44,799 nt of DNA from Anaerobranca californiensis DSM 14826 (GCF_900142275.1 NZ_FRAI01000020.1:1-44799); one strand, 5' to 3'; positions 1 through 7,818 are shown, counted from the stretch's first letter. Numbers and translations: made by a program. The notes: generated by a model from the letters alone, not told the origin.

Positions 1-203
1 TGCAGCAGTAAAGTTGAAACAATTGAATCGAGAGAGTTATCATGAGGGCGACCAGTAGCTTTATTGTAGTGAAAATACCAATTTACAGGTATTAACTCAG
101 AAATATTAATATATTGGTCAAGAAGCTCAAGTAAGTGAGGTTTTTGAACAACAAATTTATTAAAATCATCAATAAAATCAGAAAAATGAAGTTGTGTTAT
201 CAT
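1..203 (-). CDS. Transposase, N-terminal part (cut by window edge)
   Basis: An open frame starts at ATG 203 and runs off the left edge, giving 67 codons without a stop. The start is supported by an AAAGGAG box about 6 bases upstream. The visible protein has a short acidic/aromatic N-terminus, then a segment ending in a YNKATGRP-like motif followed by SLDSIVSTLLL. This layout (aromatic residue, TGRP, then a helix with SL..I...LLL) is what I know from the N-terminal domain of clostridial DDE transposases of the IS1182/IS5-like kind. The catalytic part lies outside the window. Neither the element's end nor any target-site duplication could be identified in the following 160 bases. Family assignment is tentative, but a transposase is the best explanation. 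Confidence 0.65.
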   Translation of the reverse strand, partial: MITQLHFSDFIDDFNKFVVQKPHLLELLDQYINISELIPVNWYFHYNKATGRPHDNSLDSIVSTLLL

Positions 204-221
204 GCAGGATCTCCTTTCACT

Positions 222-250
222 TTGGTATGAATTTCAATATTTGGGATAAT
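222..250 (+). promoter_or_regulatory. Candidate sigma-A promoter for leader ORF and ABC exporter
   Basis: TTGGTA (222-227) is followed after 17 bases by GATAAT (245-250), with four and five of six matches to the -35 and -10 consensus. It would start a transcript near 257 that contains the hairpin, leader ORF and terminators preceding the ABC genes. No transcription start data are available, so this is pattern matching only. Confidence 0.4.
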
Positions 251-297
251 ATACAATTCAACAAAAGTGGAGGAAAATCCTGCTGATATATAAGGTG

Positions 298-329
298 AAA
301 CCCTTTAAAATCAATAATTTTGGGGTTTT
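298..329 (+). other. Hairpin upstream of leader ORF
   Basis: AAACCC (298-303) can pair with GGGTTT (323-328), and AAAAT with ATTTT inside it, leaving a small A/T loop. It lies between the transposase start and the leader ORF. It could be a weak terminator, part of the insertion-element end, or the first structure of the leader RNA. Nothing in the sequence decides between these. Confidence 0.35.
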
Positions 330-369
330 ACAAAAGGCTAAAAAATAAATTATAAAGGAGGTAGGGACA

Positions 370-456
370 ATGATTAAAATGAGATTAGCTGTAGCAAAAG
401 GAATGTTAATAGTACTACAGGATAGCCCTGCCTTTTTTGAGGAATTTGCAATATAA
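370..456 (+). CDS. 28-residue leader peptide ahead of ABC exporter operon
   Basis: A 28-codon ORF begins at ATG 370 behind a near-perfect AAAGGAGG (8-base spacing), stronger than most ribosome binding sites in the window, and ends with TAA at 454-456. The product begins MIKMRLAVAKG and ends FFEEFAI. It has no recognisable domain, transmembrane stretch or signal. About 25 bases after its stop begins the first of two terminator hairpins that separate it from the ABC genes at 631. Codons 18-23 (424-438) are complementary to the 5' arm of that terminator, which suggests the peptide matters as a translated sensor rather than as a protein. Known parallel: BmrB, the leader peptide controlling bmrCD in Bacillus subtilis by ribosome-mediated attenuation. 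No sequence similarity to BmrB was established; the parallel is one of architecture. Confidence 0.6.
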   Translation: MIKMRLAVAKGMLIVLQDSPAFFEEFAI

Positions 457-496
457 CTAATCCACACTTGAATTAGCACTCAAAAAGTCATGGGCT
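424..496 (+). promoter_or_regulatory. Candidate antiterminator pairing in the leader RNA
   Basis: AGCCC (424-428) and the T run (433-438) inside the leader ORF pair with GGGCT (492-496) and AAAAA (482-486), the two halves of the 5' arm of terminator 1. Three further pairs form in between, giving about 13 pairs with one bulge and one mismatch. Pairing here excludes the terminator. A ribosome finishing the ORF would cover 424-438 and let the terminator form. A ribosome stalled earlier would free it. The pairings are read from the sequence; the mechanism is inferred. Confidence 0.55.
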
Positions 497-516
497 GTAA
501 AGTCCATGGCTTTTTT
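482..516 (+). terminator. Leader terminator 1 (attenuator)
   Basis: Bases 482-496 pair with 501-515 over 15 base pairs (including two G-U) around a GTAA tetraloop, with a run of six T at 511-516. This is an excellent intrinsic terminator 26 bases after the leader ORF stop and 115 bases before the first ABC gene, so it should stop most transcripts unless disrupted. Confidence 0.75.
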
Positions 517-526
517 GTGTCCTTAT

Positions 527-579
527 GCCATGGTAAGAGGCACCCTGTTTTAGGGGAGCCCCACTAACCATGGCTTTTT
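527..579 (+). terminator. Leader terminator 2
   Basis: GCCATGGT (527-534) pairs with ACCATGGC (567-574). Inside, GGC/GCC and CCCT/AGGG pair to make a long, layered stem, followed by TTTTT. It shares the string CCATGGCTTTTTGTGTC with the end of terminator 1, so the two hairpins may derive from a duplication. It is a second barrier before the ABC genes. Confidence 0.6.
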
Positions 580-630
580 GTGTCTTAGGGAGAAAAACCT
601 CAAAAAAGGTAGCTCAAGGAGGAGATAATA

Positions 631-2376
631 GTGAAACGAATACTAAAATACCTTTGGAAATATAAGTTGTTATATATAATTCCAATAATATCAATGTTTA
701 TCGCCATAGCTTTAGATATGTTTAATCCAGTTATTTACCAAAAAATAATTGATGACGTTATTAAAGGTGGAAATCACGGGATTTTATCTAAGCTGTTATT
801 AGCTTTATTAGGAATAACTATTGGTCGAGCAGTCTTTGGATACATTAGAGAATTTTTATTTGATTATGCAGGTTCTAAAGTGACTTTTGATATAAGGAAC
901 GATCTCTTTAGACATATTCAAAAGCTTCCCTTTAACTACTTTGATGGGATTAATACTGGAGAACTTATGTCTAGGACGACAGAAGATATCAATAACATTT
1001 GGAATGCTATAGGTTTTGCAATAATGTTTTTTATAGAACAAATATTATACTTAATTATTGCCACAACTTTACTTTTGACCATTGACTGGAAGTTAGCGTT
1101 AATTTGCTTAAGTATCATGCCACCAATGCTATATTTAGCAATGAAATTAGAAAAGAAAATCGGTGAAGCCTATGAAAAATTAAGTGATCAAAGTGCAGTT
1201 TTGAACACAACTGCCCAAGAAAATTTAGCGGGAGTTAGATTGGTAAAAGCCTTTGGTAGAGAAAAATACGAGCTTGAAAAATTCTTTAAGCAAAACCAAG
1301 AAAACTACGAACTAAATCTAAATCAGGCAAGGATCTGGGGGAAATACCACCCAGTTATCGAGTTTTTCTCCAATCTAGTATTGGTAGTAGTTATTTCAGT
1401 AGGAGGAATATTTGTAGTAGGCAACCAGATCACTTTAGGGGAGCTAGTAAAATTCAATGGCTATATTATGATGCTCATTTGGCCTCTCCGTCTAATGGGT
1501 TGGCTCACTAATATCATTGCTAGATGTAATGCTTCAGCAAAGCGAATATTTGCCATAATGGATATTGAGCCAGAAATTAAAAATCCTCCAAATCCTGTTT
1601 TCCCTACAAAAATCCAAGGGAAAATAGTTTTTGATAATGTGTCTTTTAAATATAAAGATCAGTATGTTTTAAAAAATATAAATCTTCATGTAGAACCCGG
1701 TTCAACAATTGCTATTATGGGTACTACAGGTGCTGGAAAGACTTCGATGGTAAATTTAATTGGCAGGTATTATGACTGTACTGAAGGAAGGGTATTATTT
1801 GACGGAGTAGATGTTAAATCCTTAGACTTAGAATTTTTGAGGGATAATATTTCCGTTGTAATGCAAGATACCTTTTTATTCTCTGATACTATAGAAGAAA
1901 ATATTAAATTCGCCACAGGAAATGTAAGGACAGAGGAATTTGACAAAGTAGTAGTAGAAAGTCAAGTAGATGAATTTGTCAAAGAAATGGAAGAAGGCTA
2001 CCAAACAGTGATTGGTGAAAGGGGGATAGGGCTATCGGGAGGCCAAAAACAAAGGATTTCCATCGCCAGAGCCCTCCTTAAAAAGGCTAAGGTTTTAATT
2101 TTAGATGATGCCACTTCTGCCTTGGATATGGAGACAGAATACCAAATTCAAAAGGCCTTAGAAAAAAGGAAAGATATAACGAAAATTATTATAGCCCACA
2201 GAATATCAGCAGTAAAAAATGCCGATGAAATCATAGTTTTAGATAAAGGGGAAATAGTGGAGAGGGGAAGCCATAAAGCATTGCTTATGAAAAAAGGTAA
2301 GTATTACGAAATATATTGTGAACAATTTAAGGATTTAGACATCAGTATAGATGGTTTAAAGGAAGGGGTGATTTAG
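631..2376 (+). CDS. Heterodimeric ABC exporter subunit, BmrC-like (degenerate ATP site)
   Basis: This is a 581-residue half-transporter. An N-terminal type-I exporter membrane domain (six helices, about residues 12-310) is followed by a nucleotide-binding domain. Walker A is GTTGAGKT (364-371), the signature LSGGQ (468-472), Walker B ends LILDD (489-493), and the switch histidine is H523. The residue after the Walker B aspartate is Asp493 instead of the catalytic Glu. In known heterodimers such as BmrCD and TM287/288 this marks the subunit contributing the inactive ATP site. The start is GTG 631 behind AAGGAGGAG. The stop is one base before the partner gene, so the two are translationally coupled. 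The probable role is export of drugs or lipophilic compounds from the cytoplasm; the substrate cannot be read from sequence. Expression is likely governed by the leader attenuator at 370-579. Confidence 0.9.
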   Translation: MKRILKYLWKYKLLYIIPIISMFIAIALDMFNPVIYQKIIDDVIKGGNHGILSKLLLALLGITIGRAVFGYIREFLFDYAGSKVTFDIRNDLFRHIQKLPFNYFDGINTGELMSRTTEDINNIWNAIGFAIMFFIEQILYLIIATTLLLTIDWKLALICLSIMPPMLYLAMKLEKKIGEAYEKLSDQSAVLNTTAQENLAGVRLVKAFGREKYELEKFFKQNQENYELNLNQARIWGKYHPVIEFFSNLVLVVVISVGGIFVVGNQITLGELVKFNGYIMMLIWPLRLMGWLTNIIARCNASAKRIFAIMDIEPEIKNPPNPVFPTKIQGKIVFDNVSFKYKDQYVLKNINLHVEPGSTIAIMGTTGAGKTSMVNLIGRYYDCTEGRVLFDGVDVKSLDLEFLRDNISVVMQDTFLFSDTIEENIKFATGNVRTEEFDKVVVESQVDEFVKEMEEGYQTVIGERGIGLSGGQKQRISIARALLKKAKVLILDDATSALDMETEYQIQKALEKRKDITKIIIAHRISAVKNADEIIVLDKGEIVERGSHKALLMKKGKYYEIYCEQFKDLDISIDGLKEGVI

Positions 2377-2377
2377 G

Positions 2378-4165
2378 ATGGGAAAAAATACTTTTAAAGA
2401 AGACGAAAAACTAAAAGAGACACTAAATTTGAAGATAATTTTTCGGTTATTTGAGTATATAAAGCCCTATAAACTTCAAGTAGTTATAACTTTAATATTA
2501 ATGGGTATAGTAATTGCAGTTTCCCTAGCAAATCCTTTGCTGATGAGACTGGCAATAAATCGCCATATCGCTGAAGGGGATATATCAGGTTTAATTAGGA
2601 TAGGGATAGTCATGGCTTTAATTAACTTTTTGGCAATGTATGCAGCCCGCTACAGGATAATGATTATGGCCAAAGTTTCTAGTAAAATACTATTAAAAAT
2701 AAGGCAGGAATTATTTGCCCATATTCAAAAATTATCCTTTTCCTTTTTTGATAATAGACCGGTAGGGAAAATTCTCGCTAGAATAATAGGGGATGTAGAT
2801 TCACTAGGAGATTTATTCACTAACAGTGTTACATCTTTAATCCCTGATGCTATAACTTTGGTAGCAGTTATGGCAATAATGCTCTATATGAACTGGCAGC
2901 TAGGTCTTTTAGCTATAATCATGTTACCGATCCTGGCATTAGCATTATTTTATATCCAAATATACGGAAGAAAAAGGTGGCAAGATTATCGGAAAAAAAG
3001 GTCTAATTTAAGTGCATTTCTCCATGAAGATTATTCAGGAATCAAAGTTATTCAAAGTTTTAACAGACAAAGTAAGACAGAAAGGGTTTTCTCTGATTTA
3101 GCAAAAAAATTAACAGATTCCTTTATAAGTGCAGTGAGACTATCCGATGCCTTTTGGCCGGTAGTAGAGCTTTCCTGGGGAATTGGCTCAATTATCGTTT
3201 TTTGGTATGGGGTAAGGTTATTAAATACTGGAACAATTCAAGTTGGAGACCTTGTGGCCTTCACCGGTTATATCGGGATGTTTTGGCGTCCCATTATGAA
3301 CTTAAGTAATTTTTATAATCTACTTATCACCAATTTAGCAGGGGCAGAGAGGATATTTGAAATTATGGATATTATCCCTGATATTGTCGATACTCAAAAT
3401 GCCAAAGAACTTCCCCAAATCATTGGAGAAGTAGAATTCAAAAATGTTTCATTTGCCTATGAAGATGGTGAAGTGGTTTTAAAAAATGTCAGTTTTAAAG
3501 TACAACCTGGAGAAACCATTGCATTAGTTGGTCATACAGGAGCAGGGAAAACTACAATTGTAAACCTCTTAACTAGATTCTACGATATTACAGAAGGGGA
3601 AATTCTCGTTGATGGATATAATATTAAAGATGTGACCATTGAATCCCTCCGCAGTCAAATGGGGATTATGAGCCAAGATACCTTTATGTTTTCCGGTTCT
3701 ATCAAAGAAAATATCCGCTATGGTAAGCTAGATGCCACTGATGAACAAGTGATTAATGCTGCCAAAGCAGTACAAGCCCACGATTTTATTACCAAATTGG
3801 AAAATGGCTACGACACTGATGTCAATGAGAGGGGTTCGAGGCTATCGGTGGGGCAAAGGCAGTTAATAGCTTTAGCCAGAGCTTTACTAGCAAACCCTAG
3901 AATACTGATTTTAGATGAAGCGACATCTTCTATAGATACCCAAACGGAAAAGAAGGTTCAACTAGGCTTAAACACCCTATTAGCTGGCAGAACATCCTTT
4001 GTTATAGCCCATCGTTTATCGACTATCAGGAATGCCCATCGAATTATGGTAATTGATGATGGACAAATCAAAGAAATAGGGAACCATCAACAGCTCCTTG
4101 CTAAAAAGGGGATATACTACAAACTTTATACTGCCCAATACAAATTTTTGCATGAAGGGGCATAA
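2378..4165 (+). CDS. Heterodimeric ABC exporter subunit, BmrD-like (catalytic partner)
   Basis: This is a 595-residue half-transporter with an N-terminal membrane domain (about residues 30-330) and a C-terminal nucleotide-binding domain. Walker A is GHTGAGKT (385-392), Walker B ends ILDE (511-514) with the catalytic Glu514, and the switch histidine is H545. Its signature is LSVGQ (489-493) rather than LSGGQ. Pairing this altered signature with the Asp-type Walker B of the upstream partner yields one degenerate and one canonical ATP site, the expected arrangement for BmrCD/TM287-288 heterodimers. It begins one base after the partner's stop, with GAAGGGGTG upstream. The longer N-terminal cytoplasmic extension (about 25 residues) before the first helix is also typical of the BmrD side. 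Substrate unknown. Confidence 0.9.
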   Translation: MGKNTFKEDEKLKETLNLKIIFRLFEYIKPYKLQVVITLILMGIVIAVSLANPLLMRLAINRHIAEGDISGLIRIGIVMALINFLAMYAARYRIMIMAKVSSKILLKIRQELFAHIQKLSFSFFDNRPVGKILARIIGDVDSLGDLFTNSVTSLIPDAITLVAVMAIMLYMNWQLGLLAIIMLPILALALFYIQIYGRKRWQDYRKKRSNLSAFLHEDYSGIKVIQSFNRQSKTERVFSDLAKKLTDSFISAVRLSDAFWPVVELSWGIGSIIVFWYGVRLLNTGTIQVGDLVAFTGYIGMFWRPIMNLSNFYNLLITNLAGAERIFEIMDIIPDIVDTQNAKELPQIIGEVEFKNVSFAYEDGEVVLKNVSFKVQPGETIALVGHTGAGKTTIVNLLTRFYDITEGEILVDGYNIKDVTIESLRSQMGIMSQDTFMFSGSIKENIRYGKLDATDEQVINAAKAVQAHDFITKLENGYDTDVNERGSRLSVGQRQLIALARALLANPRILILDEATSSIDTQTEKKVQLGLNTLLAGRTSFVIAHRLSTIRNAHRIMVIDDGQIKEIGNHQQLLAKKGIYYKLYTAQYKFLHEGA

Positions 4166-4170
4166 AGTTA

Positions 4171-4199
4171 TTCAACTTATCTATTAAAAATGTTAAAAT
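4171..4199 (+). promoter_or_regulatory. Weak candidate promoter for the sensor kinase
   Basis: TTCAAC (4171-4176) is followed after 17 bases by TAAAAT (4194-4199), in the short gap between the ABC pair and the kinase. The -35 is poor (three of six). No terminator was seen after the ABC genes, so the kinase could also be read through from them. Confidence 0.3.
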
Positions 4200-4236
4200 A
4201 TTATCCATGATAGTTTTGGTATAGGAGCTGTTAGTT

Positions 4237-5577
4237 ATGGTATTTTTAAATGAATTTGTTGACGAAATAATTCGGGGATTATTACTAAATGTTTCATTAA
4301 TTTTACTGCCACCCTTTATTTACGAAAGCTTTAAATTAGACAAATTAGGTTATGTATCAAAAAGAGTAAAACCCCATGAAGTGGCAATTCTCACCAGCAT
4401 CTCTGTCATCCTTTGCATGATCTTTGCTATTCCGATATTTAATGGTCACTTATATGATTTAAGGTTAATTCCCATTTTGGTATCGTTCTTTTATGGTGGG
4501 GTTTGGTCAGGGATAGCTACTGTTACTGTAATGGTTTTTTTCCGTTGGTATTTGTTTAGCGAAGGGTTTTATACTATGATCGTCGTTTATACCTTTGTGG
4601 TGATAATGGCAGCATATATTTCTCCTAGGTATTTTAGTTTAAGGAGAAGGGATAAGTTTATAATTTCTGCCAAAATTGCCGTTATAGCTATTGTTTTGAT
4701 GTTTTTGACTACTTATTTAATGAATATTAATAGTGAAAATTTTTCTTTAAGGGAGTTAATTAAATTCTTTCTCCTTTTTACCGTTATAAAAATCTTGGCA
4801 TTACATTTTACTATTTACACATTAGAAGGTTTTGTGGAAAAAAGGGAGCTGAGGATTGAACTTCAAAGGGTAGATCGCCTAAATACAGTGGGGGGATTGG
4901 CGGCATCTATTGCCCATGAAATTAGAAATCCATTGACAGTGGTCAAAGGCTTTATGCAAATCATTCGGAAAAACGGTGATAAACTATCACAGCAAAAAAT
5001 ACAGGAATATCTAGACATGGCCATTACAGAAACTAATAGGGCGGAAAAGGTAATTGCCGACTTTTTATCCTTCGCAAACCCAAGTGTAGAAAATCAAAGG
5101 TTAATAAATGTCAGTGACCTTGTTTCTATGGCATGTAACATCATGTATTCCTATGCCACATTAAATGATATATCTATCAATAAAACTTTAGATAAAGGGT
5201 GTTATTTATTTACCGATGAAAATAAATTAACCCAAGTTTTTGTTAATATAATCAAAAACAGTATTGAAGCAATGCCTAATGGAGGAGAAATAGACGTTAG
5301 GGTATTCAAAGATAAAAAACACGTAATAATAGAAGTAGAAGATTACGGTATAGGTATGACAAAAGAAGAAATTTCTAGATTAGGAACACCTTTTTATACC
5401 CTTAAAAGTAGCGGAACAGGTTTAGGCCTGATGATCAGTTATAAATATGTGCAAATTTTAGGTGGCAAAATCAAGGTTGAAAGTGAAAAGGGTAAAGGAA
5501 CTAAATTTACCGTGACTTTCCCTATTTACCACAAACCTTCTGAAGAAATGGATATAATAGGATATATTTCTGAATAA
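4237..5577 (+). CDS. Orphan sensor histidine kinase with LytS-type membrane domain, KinB-like
   Basis: This is a 446-residue protein with five to six hydrophobic helices in residues 10-195 (5TM receptor, LYT type). The kinase core has H227 in the H box SIAHEIRNPLTVVKG, the N box around N341, the G1 box DYGIG (369-373) and the G2 box GTGLGL (393-398). There is no PAS or HAMP domain between membrane part and kinase. The combination of a LytS-like membrane sensor with a HisKA/HATPase core is that of B. subtilis KinB, which feeds the Spo0A phosphorelay. No response regulator gene is adjacent, as expected for a phosphorelay kinase. The organism forms spores judging from pdaA, so a role in sporulation entry is reasonable but inferred. 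The alternative is a kinase sensing the substrate of the upstream exporter. The start ATG 4237 has TAGGAG upstream. Confidence 0.85.
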   Translation: MVFLNEFVDEIIRGLLLNVSLILLPPFIYESFKLDKLGYVSKRVKPHEVAILTSISVILCMIFAIPIFNGHLYDLRLIPILVSFFYGGVWSGIATVTVMVFFRWYLFSEGFYTMIVVYTFVVIMAAYISPRYFSLRRRDKFIISAKIAVIAIVLMFLTTYLMNINSENFSLRELIKFFLLFTVIKILALHFTIYTLEGFVEKRELRIELQRVDRLNTVGGLAASIAHEIRNPLTVVKGFMQIIRKNGDKLSQQKIQEYLDMAITETNRAEKVIADFLSFANPSVENQRLINVSDLVSMACNIMYSYATLNDISINKTLDKGCYLFTDENKLTQVFVNIIKNSIEAMPNGGEIDVRVFKDKKHVIIEVEDYGIGMTKEEISRLGTPFYTLKSSGTGLGLMISYKYVQILGGKIKVESEKGKGTKFTVTFPIYHKPSEEMDIIGYISE

Positions 5578-5582
5578 AAAAT

Positions 5583-5620
5583 AAGACTTATCCAGTTAGT
5601 TAGGATAAGTCTTGTTGTTT
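5583..5620. terminator. Bidirectional terminator between kinase and aldo/keto reductase
   Basis: AAGACTTATCC (5583-5593) pairs perfectly with GGATAAGTCTT (5603-5613), with a T-rich tail on the plus side and an A-rich flank that serves the minus-strand gene. It separates two convergent genes. Confidence 0.8.
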
Positions 5621-6780
5621 TAATCACCTATTAATACTTTATGGGCAGCTTTTAGACTCTCAATTATAGGGATATTTTGAGGACAAGCCTCTTGGCAAAG
5701 GCCACATTCTACACAGAGGGATGCATCATTTTTCCCTAAAATGTTGTTATAAAATTTACGGGATTCTTCTAAGGTATTATAAAGGTAAATACTATTATAA
5801 TTAGAAAAAATGTTAGGAATAGCGACATTTTGGGGACAGGGGATACAGTACTTACATTCTGTACAATTGACTTTCAGTTTACTTTTATATATTTCCTTTA
5901 CTTTATTGATGATCTCTAATTCCTCTTCCGTTAAAGAATTAGGAAAAGCTGTGTTAAAGGTAGCTACATTTTGATCTATTTCTTCTTTAGAACCCATACC
6001 ACTTAACACTGCGGTAACTTCAGGGAAATTGCAGATCCAACGAAATGCCCAGTCTGCAGGAGACCTTTTTACAGGGGCACTATCCCATATTTTTTGAATT
6101 TCTTCAGGTACATTTTTAACTAATCTTCCACCCCTTAAAGGTTCCATGATCACCACTGAAATTCCTTTGCTTGCAGCATAATACAATCCTTCTAAACCGG
6201 CCTGATAGTTTTCATCCATGTAGTTTAACTGTATTTGACACATATCCCAATTAAAACTATCGATAATATCTTTGAAGGTATCTATACTGTCGTGAAAGGA
6301 AAAACTCCTAGATCGTATCTTACCCTTTTTGATAGCATCTTCAATGAAATCTAGAACACCTAAATCCTTAACTTTTTTCCAAGAATTTTTGTTTAAAGCG
6401 TGTAATAAGTAAAAATCTACATAATCTGTTTGCAACTTTCTCAACTGTTCATCTAATAATCTTTCAAAATCTCCATATTCATTAACTAACCAAACGGGAA
6501 GTTTTGTGGCAAGTTTAACCTTTTCCCTATACCCCCCTTGTAAAGCTTTACCAACTACCACTTCACTATTTCCACCGTGATATGGGTAAGCGGTATCAAT
6601 ATAAGTTATTCCTTTATCAATGGCATATCTGATTAATTCTATAGCTTGATCTTCATCAATTTTGCTGGCATCTTTCTCTATTTTTTCCGGATATTTATCA
6701 TCTTCTAATGGAAGCCTCATACAACCTAAACCCAATGTCGATGTTTTGAAACCTAATTTTTTGAATAACCTTTCCTCCAT
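5620..6780 (-). CDS. Aldo/keto reductase with C-terminal 2[4Fe-4S] ferredoxin domain
   Basis: The protein has 386 residues. The TIM-barrel aldo/keto reductase part (about 1-300) carries the expected catalytic set: D62, Y65 or Y67 in DTAYPY, K93 and H127 (YLLH). A ferredoxin-like tail follows with C306-C309-C312-C315P and C356-C359-C362-C366P, each able to hold a [4Fe-4S] cluster. This is the anaerobe-specific COG1453 type, in which electrons may pass between NAD(P)H, a carbonyl substrate and iron-sulfur carriers; the substrate is unknown. ATG 6780 is preceded by AAGGGGG. A 19-base palindrome 32 bases upstream may be an operator. The gene is probably monocistronic, as pdaA upstream on the same strand is separated by about 90 bases containing that palindrome. 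Confidence 0.9.
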   Translation of the reverse strand: MEERLFKKLGFKTSTLGLGCMRLPLEDDKYPEKIEKDASKIDEDQAIELIRYAIDKGITYIDTAYPYHGGNSEVVVGKALQGGYREKVKLATKLPVWLVNEYGDFERLLDEQLRKLQTDYVDFYLLHALNKNSWKKVKDLGVLDFIEDAIKKGKIRSRSFSFHDSIDTFKDIIDSFNWDMCQIQLNYMDENYQAGLEGLYYAASKGISVVIMEPLRGGRLVKNVPEEIQKIWDSAPVKRSPADWAFRWICNFPEVTAVLSGMGSKEEIDQNVATFNTAFPNSLTEEELEIINKVKEIYKSKLKVNCTECKYCIPCPQNVAIPNIFSNYNSIYLYNTLEESRKFYNNILGKNDASLCVECGLCQEACPQNIPIIESLKAAHKVLIGD

Positions 6781-6811
6781 TAAAAATCCCCCTTCACTAA
6801 TACATTATATT

Positions 6812-6830
6812 TATTTAGATAATCTAAATA
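6812..6830. promoter_or_regulatory. 19-base palindrome, candidate operator of the aldo/keto reductase
   Basis: TATTTAGAT-A-ATCTAAATA is a perfect 9-1-9 inverted repeat, located 32-50 bases before the start codon at 6780 on the minus strand. It sits among TATAAT-like promoter bases. The odd-centred geometry resembles Fur/PerR-family or MarR-family operators, but it matches no consensus well enough to name a regulator. Confidence 0.5.
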
Positions 6831-6869
6831 TATTATAAACTAATAATAGTGAAAAGGGAAATATTCTTT

Positions 6870-7649
6870 TTATTTTTTTAATTCATCCAAACTTTTAAAG
6901 GTATAGCCTTGTTTTTGTAAATCATCTATTACCCTTCCTAAAGCTTCGGCATTATCCTTTGAAACAGAATGTAACAACATAATAGCACCGGGATGAACCC
7001 GTTTCATAATGGAATCATAGGCAAATTGGCTGCCTTTTTGATTGTTAATATCCCAGTCCATATAAGCTAAAGACCAGAAAATATTGGTATAGCCTAGTTG
7101 GCTGCTTAATGCTAAAGTCCTTTCACTAAAAATCCCCCTAGGTGGCCTCAGGTACTTCATTTCTTCAATTCCTGTAATTTCTGCAAACTTTTCCTTAACT
7201 TTTTCCAATTCCATTTTTAATGTTTGGTCATCGACATCTACTAAACTAGGATGGTTCCAGGAATGATTTCCTACAATATGCCCTTCATTAACCATCCGCT
7301 TAACTAATTCTGGTTGAGTTTTTAAATAGTGACCTGTTACAAAAAAAGCTGCCGGTACTCCCTTTTCTTTAAGGATATCTAAAATTATAGGTGTATATCC
7401 ATTTTCGTAACCATTATCAAAGGTTAAATATAGCTCCTTTTCTTGAATATTACCGATATAATAACCGCCATATTTATCTAGAAGTTTTTGGTAATGGGGT
7501 TCAGTGGTGGAAGGGCTATTGTTTTTTCCAGGGATAAAATACCAATCATATGGTGTATTATCTAAATTCCTAGCTTGTAGATAATCAAAGGATAAGACGA
7601 AAAAAGAAAGGGCTAAAGTTAAAGTTAAAGCAAATATCTTTAATTTCAT
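6870..7649 (-). CDS. pdaA: Spore-cortex polysaccharide deacetylase (muramic delta-lactam), PdaA
   Basis: This is a 259-residue exported protein. A signal peptide (about residues 1-26, hydrophobic core ALTLTLALSFFVLSF) precedes a NodB-fold deacetylase domain. Motif 1 is TFDNG (76-80), the PdaA-type variant of TFDDG. Motif 2 is HSWNH (129-133), then LRPPRG (167-172), MDWDINNQKG (197-206) and LLHSVS (225-230). Long stretches agree with remembered B. subtilis PdaA, including the C-terminal KQGYTFKSLDEL. PdaA removes the acetyl group from N-acetylmuramate after CwlD action, allowing formation of muramic delta-lactam in the spore cortex, so this is good evidence that the organism sporulates. ATG 7649 has AAAGGAGATGAG upstream. 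I could not point to a convincing sigma-G promoter. Confidence 0.92.
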   Translation of the reverse strand: MKLKIFALTLTLALSFFVLSFDYLQARNLDNTPYDWYFIPGKNNSPSTTEPHYQKLLDKYGGYYIGNIQEKELYLTFDNGYENGYTPIILDILKEKGVPAAFFVTGHYLKTQPELVKRMVNEGHIVGNHSWNHPSLVDVDDQTLKMELEKVKEKFAEITGIEEMKYLRPPRGIFSERTLALSSQLGYTNIFWSLAYMDWDINNQKGSQFAYDSIMKRVHPGAIMLLHSVSKDNAEALGRVIDDLQKQGYTFKSLDELKK

Positions 7650-7741
7650 AGCAACTCATCTCCTTTTTCAATAGTTTAACTAAAATTTTGTTTTTATAAA
7701 CATCTTTTTTAATTAAATTTGGTATTATTTTGTTTTTGATC

Positions 7742-7769
7742 TTGTGATTTTTCTAATAGATGATATTAT
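7742..7769 (+). promoter_or_regulatory. Candidate promoter for the D-aminopeptidase gene
   Basis: TTGTGA (7742-7747) is followed after 16 bases by TATTAT (7764-7769), about 50 bases before the TTG start at 7819. This is a moderate sigma-A match. Confidence 0.35.
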
Positions 7770-7818
7770 TAAATTAATTGGAGAATTTTTGCCAATTTAA
7801 AAATAAGGGGGGATATTT

